This document shows, in pieces, positions 1 to 7,614 of a stretch of 64,000 nucleotides of DNA (positions are counted from its first letter, which is position 1; each line of letters starts with the position of its first letter). The position numbers and the translations under genes were made by a program. The DNA comes from Variovorax paradoxus (GTDB lineage: Bacteria > Pseudomonadota > Gammaproteobacteria > Burkholderiales > Burkholderiaceae_C). The stretch lies in the NCBI RefSeq assembly GCF_022009635.1, contig NZ_CP091716.1:1565001-1629000 (forward strand). The letters run 5' to 3'. A model generated the notes under the pieces. It saw only the letters and a program-made list of their open reading frames with translations, had not been told where the DNA came from and ran no database searches.

Positions 1-1
1 G

Positions 2-580
2 CGCACCGCAACCATTCCCGACGTGCTGCTGGTCGACCTCGGCATGCCCGACGGCACCGGGCTCGACGTGATCCGCGACGCGGTCGCGCGCTTTCCCGGC
101 TGCGAGCCGCTGGTGGTGTCGGTCTTCGGCGACGAGGAGAACGTGCTCGCCAGCATCGAGGCCGGCGCGGTGGGCTACATCCACAAGGACGCCGCGCCCG
201 AGGACATCGCGCAGACCATCGTCGAGATGAAGGCCGGCGCGTCGCCGATTTCGCCCATGATCGCGCGGCGCGTGCTGGCCAAGTACCGCAGCCTGCAGTC
301 GTCGGCTGCGAGCGCGGTCGGCGGTGCCGAGGTGGCGGGCGGCGCACCCGAAGCGCCCGCCGAGGAGTCCGACCGCGGATTGCTGTCGGGCCGCGAACAC
401 GAGGTGCTGACGCTCATTGCGCGCGGCTTTTCTTACGCTGAAATCGCGCGGCTCAAGGGGCTGAGCGTCCACACGGTGCAGACTCACATCAAGAATCTCT
501 ACGGAAAGCTCGCGGTGCATTCCAAGAGCGAGGCCGTCTTCGAAGCGACGCGCCTCGGCCTGCTGTCTCATCCGGGCTGA
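2..580 (+). CDS. LuxR-family response regulator, 5' end outside window
   Basis: Response regulator of a two-component pair. The reading frame is open back to base 2, and the first residues seen are already the middle of a receiver domain. LVDLGMPDG holds the phosphorylatable Asp and HKDAAPE holds the conserved Lys, so the true start and about 50 residues lie upstream; the GTG at 23 is internal. A variable linker follows, then a C-terminal LuxR/GerE helix-turn-helix (LSGREHEVLTLIARG, then SVHTVQTHIKNLYGKL). The sensor kinase gene starts 6 bases after the stop, so the two form an operon and probably a cognate pair. The signal sensed and the target genes are unknown. Confidence 0.9.
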   Translation, partial: RTATIPDVLLVDLGMPDGTGLDVIRDAVARFPGCEPLVVSVFGDEENVLASIEAGAVGYIHKDAAPEDIAQTIVEMKAGASPISPMIARRVLAKYRSLQSSAASAVGGAEVAGGAPEAPAEESDRGLLSGREHEVLTLIARGFSYAEIARLKGLSVHTVQTHIKNLYGKLAVHSKSEAVFEATRLGLLSHPG

Positions 581-586
581 GCACGG

Positions 587-2428
587 ATGGTGTCGAAGCT
601 GGTGTCGCTGCTTTCGTTGTTGCTGGCGCTGCTCCTGTCGGGCATCGCCACGACGGCCGCTGCGAGCGTGCCGGAACAGTCGATCGAACTGACGCAGGGC
701 TCTGTGACGACCTCGGTCGACGGCGTCCGGCGCACCGAGCCGGTGGATCTGTCGTATCACTGGGACCGGCAGCACGAAGGCCGTCCGGGCTTCGCGACCT
801 TCGACCTGCCGTTCACGCTCGAGGCCACCCCGGAAACGCCGTGGGGCATCTTCATTCCGCGCGTGGGCAACGTGTTCGAGGTGCAGCTCAACGACGCTTT
901 GCTGCAGGTCTATGGCAACCTGGAGCGCGGCAACGAGGCCGACTACGCGAAGGCGCCGATCTACATACCCGTGCCGGGGCGCCTGCTGAAGCAGGGCGAG
1001 AACCATCTGCAGATCCGCCTGCGCGCCGACAGCGGGCGGCGTGCAGGCCTCTCGCACGTGACCATCGGCCCGGCTGCGCAGGTGCGGTCGGAAATGTTCG
1101 AGAGCGCCTATGCCTGGCGCTTCACGGGTTCGGTGCTGCTGGCGGCGTTCAGCCTGATCGTGGGCGGCATCGCCCTGGCGCTGTGGCTGACGCAGGTCGA
1201 GACGACCGCCAATGGCCGGCCGCGCCGGGAGGGCCTCTATTTCTGGGCCGCGCTGGCCGAGTTCTGCTGGGCCGTGCGGGTGGCCGACGGCGTCATCGCC
1301 GAGCCGCCGCTGAGCTGGGGCGTGTGGGGCGTGCTGATGGCCATCTGCTACGCGGGCTGGGTGGTCTCGGTGATGATGTTCGGCTGCCACATCGCCGGCT
1401 GGGGCAACGACCGCCGCTTCCGCTGGGTGCGCTGGCCGATGGCCGCCATCGTGGCCGGCACGGCGGTGTTCACCACGGTGGCCCTGCAGCGCGAGGAGCC
1501 GCTGTGGCTCACCGGCTGGCTCGCGGTGGAAATCGTGCTGGTCGTCGCGCTGGTGGGCGCCTTCGCGATCGCGACCGTTCGCAAGCCGAACACGGAGCAG
1601 CTGCTGGTGGCCGGCGCCGCGCTGGTGACGGTGGCCTTCGCCGCGCGCGACTGGCTGGTGATCCGCCTCAGTGACGCCTACGGCGAAACCACCTGGGTGC
1701 GCTATTCGTCGGTGTTCTTCGGCGTGGCCCTTTTGCTGATCGTGCTGCGGCGCTTTCACGCGGCGACGGTGCAGGCGCGCGGATCGGTGGCGGCGCTGGC
1801 CGAGCAGGTGGCCCAACGCGAACGCGAACTGGCCGCCACCTATGCCGAGCTGGAGGCCGCCGCGCGCGACCAGGCGCGCACCCATGAGCGCGAGCGCATC
1901 CTGCGCGACATGCATGACGGCGTGGGCTCGCACATCAGCTCGGCGATCCGGCAGCTGCAGTCGGGCCAGACCAGCCCGGGCGACCTGCTGCGCACGCTGC
2001 GCGATTCGCTGGACCAGCTCAAGCTGTCGATCGATTCCATCCACCTGCCGCCGGGCGACGTCGGCGCCTTGCTCGCGGCGCTGCGCTACCGGCTGGAGCC
2101 CCGGCTGGCGGCGGCCGGCATCGAATTCGAATGGGCGGTGGACGAGGTGGACACGGTGGCGCGGCTCGACGCCCAGACCATGCGGCAACTGCAGTTCCTG
2201 CTATTCGAGGCCATATCGAACGTGCTGCAGCACGCTCATGCCACCGTGCTGCGCCTGGAGGCCGACATGCGCGGCAAGACGGTGCAGGTGCGGGTGATCG
2301 ACAACGGCCAGGGCTACGACGCCACGCAGGTGCCAAGGGCGCTGGCGGAGCGCGCCGGGGCCATCGGCGCCCGCCTGGCGGTCGAAAGCCGACCTGGCCG
2401 CACGGTCGTTCAGTTGGCTTTCGATTGA
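587..2428 (+). CDS. Membrane sensor histidine kinase, HisKA_3 (NarX/DegS) type
   Basis: Histidine kinase of 613 residues. It has an N-terminal signal peptide, about 150 residues of predicted periplasmic beta-rich domain, a block of several transmembrane helices (roughly residues 180-390), a short coiled coil, then a HisKA_3 dimerisation domain with DMHDGVGS (phospho-acceptor His at about residue 443). A HATPase domain follows (EAISNVLQHAHA as the N box, DNGQGYD as the G1 box). A periplasmic sensing domain plus multi-helix membrane block resembles the 7TMR-DISM layout, but that family call is inference. It presumably phosphorylates the response regulator encoded just upstream. Confidence 0.88.
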   Translation: MVSKLVSLLSLLLALLLSGIATTAAASVPEQSIELTQGSVTTSVDGVRRTEPVDLSYHWDRQHEGRPGFATFDLPFTLEATPETPWGIFIPRVGNVFEVQLNDALLQVYGNLERGNEADYAKAPIYIPVPGRLLKQGENHLQIRLRADSGRRAGLSHVTIGPAAQVRSEMFESAYAWRFTGSVLLAAFSLIVGGIALALWLTQVETTANGRPRREGLYFWAALAEFCWAVRVADGVIAEPPLSWGVWGVLMAICYAGWVVSVMMFGCHIAGWGNDRRFRWVRWPMAAIVAGTAVFTTVALQREEPLWLTGWLAVEIVLVVALVGAFAIATVRKPNTEQLLVAGAALVTVAFAARDWLVIRLSDAYGETTWVRYSSVFFGVALLLIVLRRFHAATVQARGSVAALAEQVAQRERELAATYAELEAAARDQARTHERERILRDMHDGVGSHISSAIRQLQSGQTSPGDLLRTLRDSLDQLKLSIDSIHLPPGDVGALLAALRYRLEPRLAAAGIEFEWAVDEVDTVARLDAQTMRQLQFLLFEAISNVLQHAHATVLRLEADMRGKTVQVRVIDNGQGYDATQVPRALAERAGAIGARLAVESRPGRTVVQLAFD

Positions 2429-2460
2429 GGCGGGCGGCGGGGCGGGGATAATCCGCCCCC

Positions 2461-3615
2461 ATGTCTGCCGTGTTCAATCAGCCCTCCCTGGCGCGTCGCA
2501 TCGCGCCCATCTTCCAGGGCTTCGACGGCTTTCTGGCCTTTGCCGTGCTGCTGCTCGCATTCGCCGGATTGCTGACCATGTATTCGTCCGGTTACGACCA
2601 TGGCACCCGTTTCGTCGACCACGGCCGCAACATGCTGCTGGCCGGCTTCATCATGTTCGTGGTGGCGCAGGTGCCGCCGCAGAAGCTCATGCTCGCGGCC
2701 GTGCCGCTCTATGCGATGGGGGTGGCGCTGCTGGTGGCGGTGGCGCTCTTCGGCATCACCAAGAAGGGCGCCCAGCGCTGGATCAACCTGGGCATGGTGA
2801 TCCAGCCCAGCGAAATTTTGAAGATCGCGATGCCGCTGATGCTCGCGTGGTGGTTCCAGCGGCGCGAAGGCCAGTTGCGGCCGCTCGATTTCGTGGTGGC
2901 GACGGTGCTGCTGGCGGTGCCGGTCGGCCTCATCATGAAGCAGCCCGACCTGGGCACCTCGCTGCTGGTGCTGGCGGCGGGGCTGGCGGTGATCTTCTTC
3001 GCGGGGCTGCCCTGGAAGCTGATCGTGCCGCCGGTGGTGATCGGCGCGGTGGCCATCACGCTGATCGTGAGCTTCGAGTCGCGGCTGTGCGCCGACGGCG
3101 TCGACTGGCGCGTGCTGCACGACTACCAGAAGCAGCGCGTGTGCACGCTGCTCGACCCCAGCAAGGACCCGCTGGGCAAGGGTTTCCACATCATCCAGGG
3201 CATGATCGCCATCGGCTCGGGCGGCGTGGGCGGCAAGGGCTTCATGCAGGGCACGCAGACGCACCTCGAATTCATTCCCGAGCGCACCACCGACTTCATC
3301 TTCGCGGCCTATTCCGAGGAATTCGGCCTCATGGGCAACCTGATGCTGATTTCGGCCTTCATCCTGCTGATCTTCCGCGGGCTGGCCATCGCGACCAACG
3401 CCACCACGCTGTTCTCGCGCCTGCTGGCGGGGGCGGTGACGATGATCTTCTTCACCTACGCCTTCGTGAACATGGGCATGGTGAGCGGCATCCTGCCGGT
3501 GGTGGGCGTGCCGCTGCCCTTCATCAGCTATGGCGGCACGGCCATGGTGACGCTGGGGCTGGGGCTGGGGATCCTGATGTCGATCGCCCGGGCAAGGAAG
3601 CTGGCGCAGAACTAG
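2461..3615 (+). CDS. rodA: Rod shape-determining SEDS protein RodA
   Basis: SEDS-family peptidoglycan glycosyltransferase of the elongation complex, acting in the inner membrane with a class B penicillin-binding protein. The 384-residue protein has about ten hydrophobic segments and the SEDS signatures PERTTDFIFAAYSEEFG and PLPFISYGGTAMV near the C-terminus. The KGAQRWI motif is also seen. Length fits RodA (about 370-385) rather than the longer-tailed FtsW. The ATG at 2461 follows the kinase stop by 32 bases. Usual partners mreBCD and mrdA are not in view and would be expected upstream, though here a two-component system intervenes. Confidence 0.93.
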   Translation: MSAVFNQPSLARRIAPIFQGFDGFLAFAVLLLAFAGLLTMYSSGYDHGTRFVDHGRNMLLAGFIMFVVAQVPPQKLMLAAVPLYAMGVALLVAVALFGITKKGAQRWINLGMVIQPSEILKIAMPLMLAWWFQRREGQLRPLDFVVATVLLAVPVGLIMKQPDLGTSLLVLAAGLAVIFFAGLPWKLIVPPVVIGAVAITLIVSFESRLCADGVDWRVLHDYQKQRVCTLLDPSKDPLGKGFHIIQGMIAIGSGGVGGKGFMQGTQTHLEFIPERTTDFIFAAYSEEFGLMGNLMLISAFILLIFRGLAIATNATTLFSRLLAGAVTMIFFTYAFVNMGMVSGILPVVGVPLPFISYGGTAMVTLGLGLGILMSIARARKLAQN

Positions 3616-3662
3616 CGCCGCAGTGCCCTTGAGGGCGGCGCGGAAGAGGGCTGCTGCCTAGA

Positions 3663-5132
3663 ATGGCGGTCATGATCTCTCGCGAACCCACCATCGAGCG
3701 CCTCGCCACGGCGCAACAGCTCCTTCTCACGCCGTTCGGACTCGACGAATCGCACCTGAGCAAGGCCTTGGCCGAGATCACCGCGCACCGGGTGGACGAC
3801 GCCGACCTGTACTTCCAGTACACCCGCAGCGAGGGCTGGAGCCTCGAAGAGGGCATCGTCAAGACCGGCAGCTTCAGCATCGACCAGGGCGTCGGCGTGC
3901 GCGCGGTCAGCGGCGAGAAAACCGCCTTTGCCTATTCCGACGACATTTCCGAAGCCTCGCTGCTCGACGCGGCGCGCACCGTGCGTTCGATTTCCTCCGC
4001 GGGCCGCACCGGCCGCGTGAAGACGGCGACCCGCAAGATCGCCTCCAGCCGCTCGCTCTACCAAGGCATCGATCCCATTTCCACGCTCGACAGCACCGCC
4101 AAGGTCAAGCTGCTCGAGAAGGTCGAGAAGCTGGCGCGTTCGCGCGACCCGCGCGTGGCGCAGGTCATGGCCGGCCTGGCCAGCGAATACGACGTGGTGC
4201 TGGTGGCACGCGCCGACGGCACGCTGGCCGCCGACGTGCGTCCGCTGGTGCGGCTCTCGGTCACGGTGATCGCCGAGCAGAACGGCCGCCGCGAAATCGG
4301 CTCCGGCGGCGGCGGCGGGCGCTTCGGCCTGGCTTACTTCTCCGACGAGCAGATCGCCGAGTACGTCGACCACGCCGTGAAGGCGGCCCTGACCAACCTC
4401 GACGCGCGCCCGGCCCCGGCCGGCGAGATGACCGTGGTGCTCGGCTCGGGCTGGCCCGGCATCCTGCTGCACGAAGCCATCGGCCACGGGCTGGAAGGCG
4501 ACTTCAACCGCAAGGGGTCGAGCGCGTTCTCGGGCCGCATCGGCCAGCGCGTGGCGGCCAAGGGCGTGACGGTGCTCGACGACGGCACCATCGCCGACCG
4601 CCGCGGCTCGCTCAACGTGGACGACGAGGGCAACGCCAGCCAGCGCAACGTGCTGATCGAGGACGGCATCCTCAAGGGCTACATCCAGGACTCGATGAAC
4701 GCGCGCCTCATGAAGGTCAAGCCCACCGGCAACGGCCGCCGCGAGAGCTATGCCCACGTGCCGATGCCGCGCATGACCAACACCTACATGCTCGGCGGCG
4801 ACAAGGACCCGAAGGAAATCGTCGCGAGTATCAAGAAGGGCCTTTACGCCACCAACTTCGGCGGCGGGCAGGTCGACATCACGAGCGGCAAGTTCGTGTT
4901 CTCGGCCAGCGAAGCCTATTGGGTCGAGAACGGCAAGATCCAGTATCCGGTGAAGGGCGCGACCATCGTGGGCAACGGCCCGGACGCGCTCACCCGCGTG
5001 ACCATGATCGGCAACGACATGGCGCTCGACTCCGGCGTGGGCACCTGCGGCAAGGAAGGCCAGAGCGTTCCCGTGGGCGTGGGCCAGCCGACCCTGCGCA
5101 TCGACGGCCTGACAGTAGGTGGAACGGCTTAG
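3663..5132 (+). CDS. tldD: Metalloprotease TldD
   Basis: TldD subunit of the TldD/TldE metalloprotease, a cytosolic zinc peptidase for small unfolded peptides that matures peptide antibiotics such as microcin B17. The zinc motif HEAIGH (HExxxH) lies at residues 270-274 within LLHEAIGHGLEGD, and the family C-terminal GTCGKEGQ is present. The 489 residues match the family length of about 480. The ATG at 3663 is used here; an in-frame ATG at 3672 is an alternative. TldE is not in the window. Confidence 0.94.
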   Translation: MAVMISREPTIERLATAQQLLLTPFGLDESHLSKALAEITAHRVDDADLYFQYTRSEGWSLEEGIVKTGSFSIDQGVGVRAVSGEKTAFAYSDDISEASLLDAARTVRSISSAGRTGRVKTATRKIASSRSLYQGIDPISTLDSTAKVKLLEKVEKLARSRDPRVAQVMAGLASEYDVVLVARADGTLAADVRPLVRLSVTVIAEQNGRREIGSGGGGGRFGLAYFSDEQIAEYVDHAVKAALTNLDARPAPAGEMTVVLGSGWPGILLHEAIGHGLEGDFNRKGSSAFSGRIGQRVAAKGVTVLDDGTIADRRGSLNVDDEGNASQRNVLIEDGILKGYIQDSMNARLMKVKPTGNGRRESYAHVPMPRMTNTYMLGGDKDPKEIVASIKKGLYATNFGGGQVDITSGKFVFSASEAYWVENGKIQYPVKGATIVGNGPDALTRVTMIGNDMALDSGVGTCGKEGQSVPVGVGQPTLRIDGLTVGGTA

Positions 5133-5214
5133 GCCTTTTGTCACTTGCGGATTGTTTCCTTCGGTTGCTAAGCTGCGTTCCTTTTGCGAACGACAGAATT
5201 CAAGGAGCAACTCG

Positions 5215-5745
5215 ATGGGGAGCAGGATCAATTCGCCCGCTGTGCTGTGGGCCGTGACCGCCTTGGTGGCGTTGGCTTCTGCCGGTTGCGCATCGCGCGG
5301 CGGTTCGGGCAGCCAGCCCGAGGCAGCGCCAGCAGCCGCAGCGGCGCCCGCCGCCCGCGGTGGTGCCAAGGCCGGCATGGACGCCCAGGGCAACGTGGTC
5401 GACTCGTCGAAGGTCGAGGCCGGCAGCGGCAAGACGGTCAAGGGCCTGAACGGCTACGAAGGCGAGATCACAGGCAACCCGGCGCGCAACAGCAAGTTCG
5501 CGCGGCTGCAGATCGGCATGAGCGCCAGGCAGGTCACCGACCTGGCCGGCCAGCCGACCGACCAGGGCGCCTACGTCACCGGCAAGGCTTTCATTCCGTT
5601 CTATTTCGGCAGTGACCGCCACCGCTTCGAAATGACTTACAAGGGCCAGGGCCGGCTGATTTTCGCGGGCGGCGGCATGGGCGATTTCTCCAGCGGCAAC
5701 CTGATCTGGATCATCCACAACCCCAACGAATCGGGCTACCGGTAA
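5215..5745 (+). CDS. Putative lipoprotein with SmpA/BamE-like repeat
   Basis: Secreted lipoprotein of 176 residues. The ATG at 5215 was chosen because AAGGAG sits 7 bases upstream and the following residues form a signal peptide ending in a lipobox (LASAGC); an upstream in-frame start at 5119 would overlap tldD and bury the signal. After an Ala/Gly-rich linker, a segment beginning RLQIGMSARQVTDLAGQPT resembles the SmpA/BamE fold, where a G-M-x-x-x-x-V motif opens each unit. Probably anchored at the outer membrane; no partner is suggested by the neighbours. Confidence 0.72.
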   Translation: MGSRINSPAVLWAVTALVALASAGCASRGGSGSQPEAAPAAAAAPAARGGAKAGMDAQGNVVDSSKVEAGSGKTVKGLNGYEGEITGNPARNSKFARLQIGMSARQVTDLAGQPTDQGAYVTGKAFIPFYFGSDRHRFEMTYKGQGRLIFAGGGMGDFSSGNLIWIIHNPNESGYR

Positions 5746-5755
5746 GCCAAGCCGC

Positions 5756-5786
5756 TTGACCCGGTCTTTGCTTTCCGTGCTACATT
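5756..5786 (+). promoter_or_regulatory. Candidate sigma-70 promoter of the aroG leader
   Basis: TTGACC (5756-5761) and TACATT (5781-5786), the latter preceded by an extended TGC, are separated by 19 bases. Transcription would begin just before the leader peptide start at 5795. The long spacer makes this a moderate call. Confidence 0.45.
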
Positions 5787-5794
5787 TCGCCCAC

Positions 5795-5869
5795 ATGTCC
5801 GCCCTCCGCGCTTACTTTTTTGCCTACTTTTGGTTCCCGGTTTCCGGCGGACGAGAGGCGAGCGCGTAA
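5795..5869 (+). CDS. aroG leader peptide, aromatic-rich (24 residues)
   Basis: A short ORF, ATG 5795 to TAA 5867-5869, upstream of aroG. Its residues 7-14 read YFFAYFWF: four Phe, two Tyr and one Trp in eight positions, an extreme density of the end products of the pathway that the next gene opens. It precedes an intrinsic terminator and contains, after the aromatic run, the segment that can form an antiterminator. This is the standard layout of a ribosome-mediated attenuator leader such as pheL or trpL. Four Phe codons suggest control by charged tRNA-Phe above all. The upstream ribosome-binding site is weak. Confidence 0.78.
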   Translation: MSALRAYFFAYFWFPVSGGREASA

Positions 5870-5888
5870 AGCAAACGAACACCCTCCC

Positions 5889-5926
5889 AAAACCGCCGGT
5901 GGCTTCAAGCCCCCGGCGGTTTTTTT
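5889..5926 (+). terminator. Intrinsic terminator within the aroG leader
   Basis: Stem AACCGCCGG (5891-5899) pairs with CCGGCGGTT (5913-5921) around a 13-base loop, followed by a run of seven T (5920-5926). It lies 38 bases before the aroG start codon, so it is the terminator arm of the attenuator rather than the end of the upstream lipoprotein transcript. Confidence 0.85.
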
Positions 5927-5963
5927 ATGGCCTGACGAAACCCACTCCAACAAGGAAGCACCC

Positions 5964-7082
5964 ATGAGCACGAACACTGCCCCCGCCAGCGACAGCTGGT
6001 ATGCGAGCGTCGAAAAAACCAGCAAGACCGACGACGAACGCATCAAGGACATCAACGTGCTGCCCCCTCCCGAACATCTGATCCGCTTTTTCCCGATCCG
6101 CGGCACGCCTGTCGAAACGCTGATCGAAGGCACCCGCCGCAGCATCCACAACATCATGGCGGGCAAGGACGATCGGCTGCTGGTGATCATGGGGCCGTGC
6201 TCCATCCACGACCCGGCCGCGGCGCTCGAATACGCCCGCCGCCTGAAGGTCGAGCGCGAAAAGTACGCCGGCACGCTGGAAATCGTGATGCGCGTGTACT
6301 TCGAGAAGCCGCGCACCACCGTCGGCTGGAAGGGCCTGATCAACGACCCGTACCTCGACGAGAGCTTTCGCATCGACGAAGGCCTGCGCATCGCGCGCCA
6401 GTTGCTGATCGACATCAACCGCCTCGGCCTGCCGGCGGGCAGCGAGTTCCTCGACGTGATCTCGCCCCAGTACATCGGCGACCTGATCGCCTGGGGCGCC
6501 ATCGGCGCGCGCACCACCGAAAGCCAGGTGCACCGCGAACTGGCCTCGGGCCTGTCGGCGCCGATCGGCTTCAAGAACGGCACCGACGGCAACATCCGCA
6601 TCGCCACCGACGCCATCCAGGCGGCTGCGCGCGGCCATCACTTCCTGTCGGTACACAAGAATGGCCAGGTCGCCATCGTGCAGACCAACGGCAACCCCGA
6701 CTGCCACGTGATCCTGCGCGGCGGCAAGGCGCCCAACTACGACGCCGAAAGCGTCGAGGCTGCCTGCAAGGACCTGCAGGCCGCGAAGCTGCCGCCCACG
6801 CTGATGGTCGACTGCAGCCACGCCAACAGCTCGAAGCAGCACCAGAAGCAGATCGACGTGGCGAAGGATGTCGCCGCGCAGATCGCCGGTGGTTCGAACC
6901 GCGTGTTCGGCGTGATGGTCGAAAGCCACCTGCAGGCTGGCGCCCAGAAGTTCACGCCGGGCAAGGACGAACTGTCGGGCCTGGAATACGGCAAGAGCAT
7001 CACCGACGCCTGCCTGGGCTGGGACGACTCGGTGCAGGTGCTCGACACGCTGTCGCAGGCGGTCAAGCGCCGCCGGGGCTGA
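5964..7082 (+). CDS. aroG: 3-deoxy-7-phosphoheptulonate synthase, class I (AroG/AroF/AroH type)
   Basis: Condenses phosphoenolpyruvate and erythrose 4-phosphate to DAHP, the first step of the shikimate pathway; cytosolic. The 372 residues show the class I signatures GPCSIHD, an ARQLLIDIN helix, GFKNGTDG and MVDCSHANS. The start at 5964 has AAGGAAG just upstream and gives the usual N-terminus; a longer frame from 5820 would run through the terminator and is rejected. The attenuator described upstream implies control by supply of aromatic amino acids, chiefly Phe. Which amino acid inhibits the enzyme itself cannot be read from sequence alone. Confidence 0.93.
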   Translation: MSTNTAPASDSWYASVEKTSKTDDERIKDINVLPPPEHLIRFFPIRGTPVETLIEGTRRSIHNIMAGKDDRLLVIMGPCSIHDPAAALEYARRLKVEREKYAGTLEIVMRVYFEKPRTTVGWKGLINDPYLDESFRIDEGLRIARQLLIDINRLGLPAGSEFLDVISPQYIGDLIAWGAIGARTTESQVHRELASGLSAPIGFKNGTDGNIRIATDAIQAAARGHHFLSVHKNGQVAIVQTNGNPDCHVILRGGKAPNYDAESVEAACKDLQAAKLPPTLMVDCSHANSSKQHQKQIDVAKDVAAQIAGGSNRVFGVMVESHLQAGAQKFTPGKDELSGLEYGKSITDACLGWDDSVQVLDTLSQAVKRRRG

Positions 7083-7088
7083 GCCGGG

Positions 7089-7610
7089 TCAGAGCATGTC
7101 GGCCAGGTCGGGCCAGTGGTGCCGCATCGACGCAGCTTCGTCGCTGTCGGGCGGCACCAGCGAGAAGTCGGCGAAATCGAAGCCCGGCCCGACCATGCAG
7201 GCGACCAGCGTGTAGTCGCCCGCCGCGTGCCCCCGAATCGGGCGCGCGGCCTGCCACTGGCCGGCGGGCACCACGTGCTGGGGCCGCGTGCCGTGGGCAT
7301 CGACCGGGCCCAGCTTCACATGGGCCGGCGCGGTTCGCATTGCGGCGTCGCAGGTCCAGAGCGCCAGCGGCACGCCTTCCAGATGCACCCAGGCCTCGTC
7401 CGACAGCACCCGGTGCCAGCGCGACTGCTGGTCGGCTTCCAGAAGAAAGTAGATGCTGGTCAGCGCATTGCGGGTTGCGCGGCCATCGGTGGGGGAGACG
7501 GTCGCCACCGAGCGGAACACTTCCTTGTACCAGCCGCCTTCGGGGTGCGGCTGTAGCTTCAGGGTCTCAATCAGTTCTTGCGCACGGGACAGAGGAGGGA
7601 TAAGGGGCAT
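7089..7610 (-). CDS. Cupin superfamily protein, DUF985 (Cupin_5)
   Basis: A 173-residue single-domain cupin. It opens with the family hallmark LQPHPEGGWYKEVFRS, followed by TSIYFLLEADQQSRWHRV, where the His would sit at the metal site of the beta barrel, and HVVPAGQWQAARP. Function of the family is not established; some relatives bind sugar-like ligands. The gene begins 4 bases after the mpl stop on the same strand, so the two are probably one transcript, but no functional tie is known. Confidence 0.87.
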   Translation of the reverse strand: MPLIPPLSRAQELIETLKLQPHPEGGWYKEVFRSVATVSPTDGRATRNALTSIYFLLEADQQSRWHRVLSDEAWVHLEGVPLALWTCDAAMRTAPAHVKLGPVDAHGTRPQHVVPAGQWQAARPIRGHAAGDYTLVACMVGPGFDFADFSLVPPDSDEAASMRHHWPDLADML

Positions 7611-7614
7611 GCGC

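Larger units (their letters stand above)
5795..5926 (+). promoter_or_regulatory. Transcription attenuator controlling aroG
   Basis: Three elements are visible. The leader ORF has aromatic codons at 5813-5836. CCGGCGG at 5844-5850 is exactly complementary to CCGCCGG at 5893-5899, giving a 7-bp all-GC antiterminator. The same 5893-5899 segment can instead pair with CCGGCGG at 5913-5919 to make the terminator. A ribosome stalled on the Phe/Tyr codons leaves 5844-5850 free to pair and lets transcription enter aroG; a ribosome that reaches the stop at 5867 covers 5844-5850 and allows termination. The pairing alternatives are seen directly; the mechanism is inferred from known leaders. Confidence 0.74.

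Noticed and set aside
841..1674. Long Ala/Arg/Gly-rich open frame inside the sensor kinase gene
   Set aside because: It is the +1 shadow of a GC-rich gene; composition is repetitive, it has no family motif, and the kinase frame explains the region fully.
3612..5441. 609-codon minus-strand frame opposite tldD
   Set aside because: Antisense frame of a high-GC gene with His/Ala/Arg bias and no recognisable motif; tldD on the plus strand has clear catalytic residues.
5820..5963. Upstream extension of aroG to 5820
   Set aside because: It would translate through the terminator hairpin and lacks similarity to DAHP synthases; AAGGAAG supports 5964.
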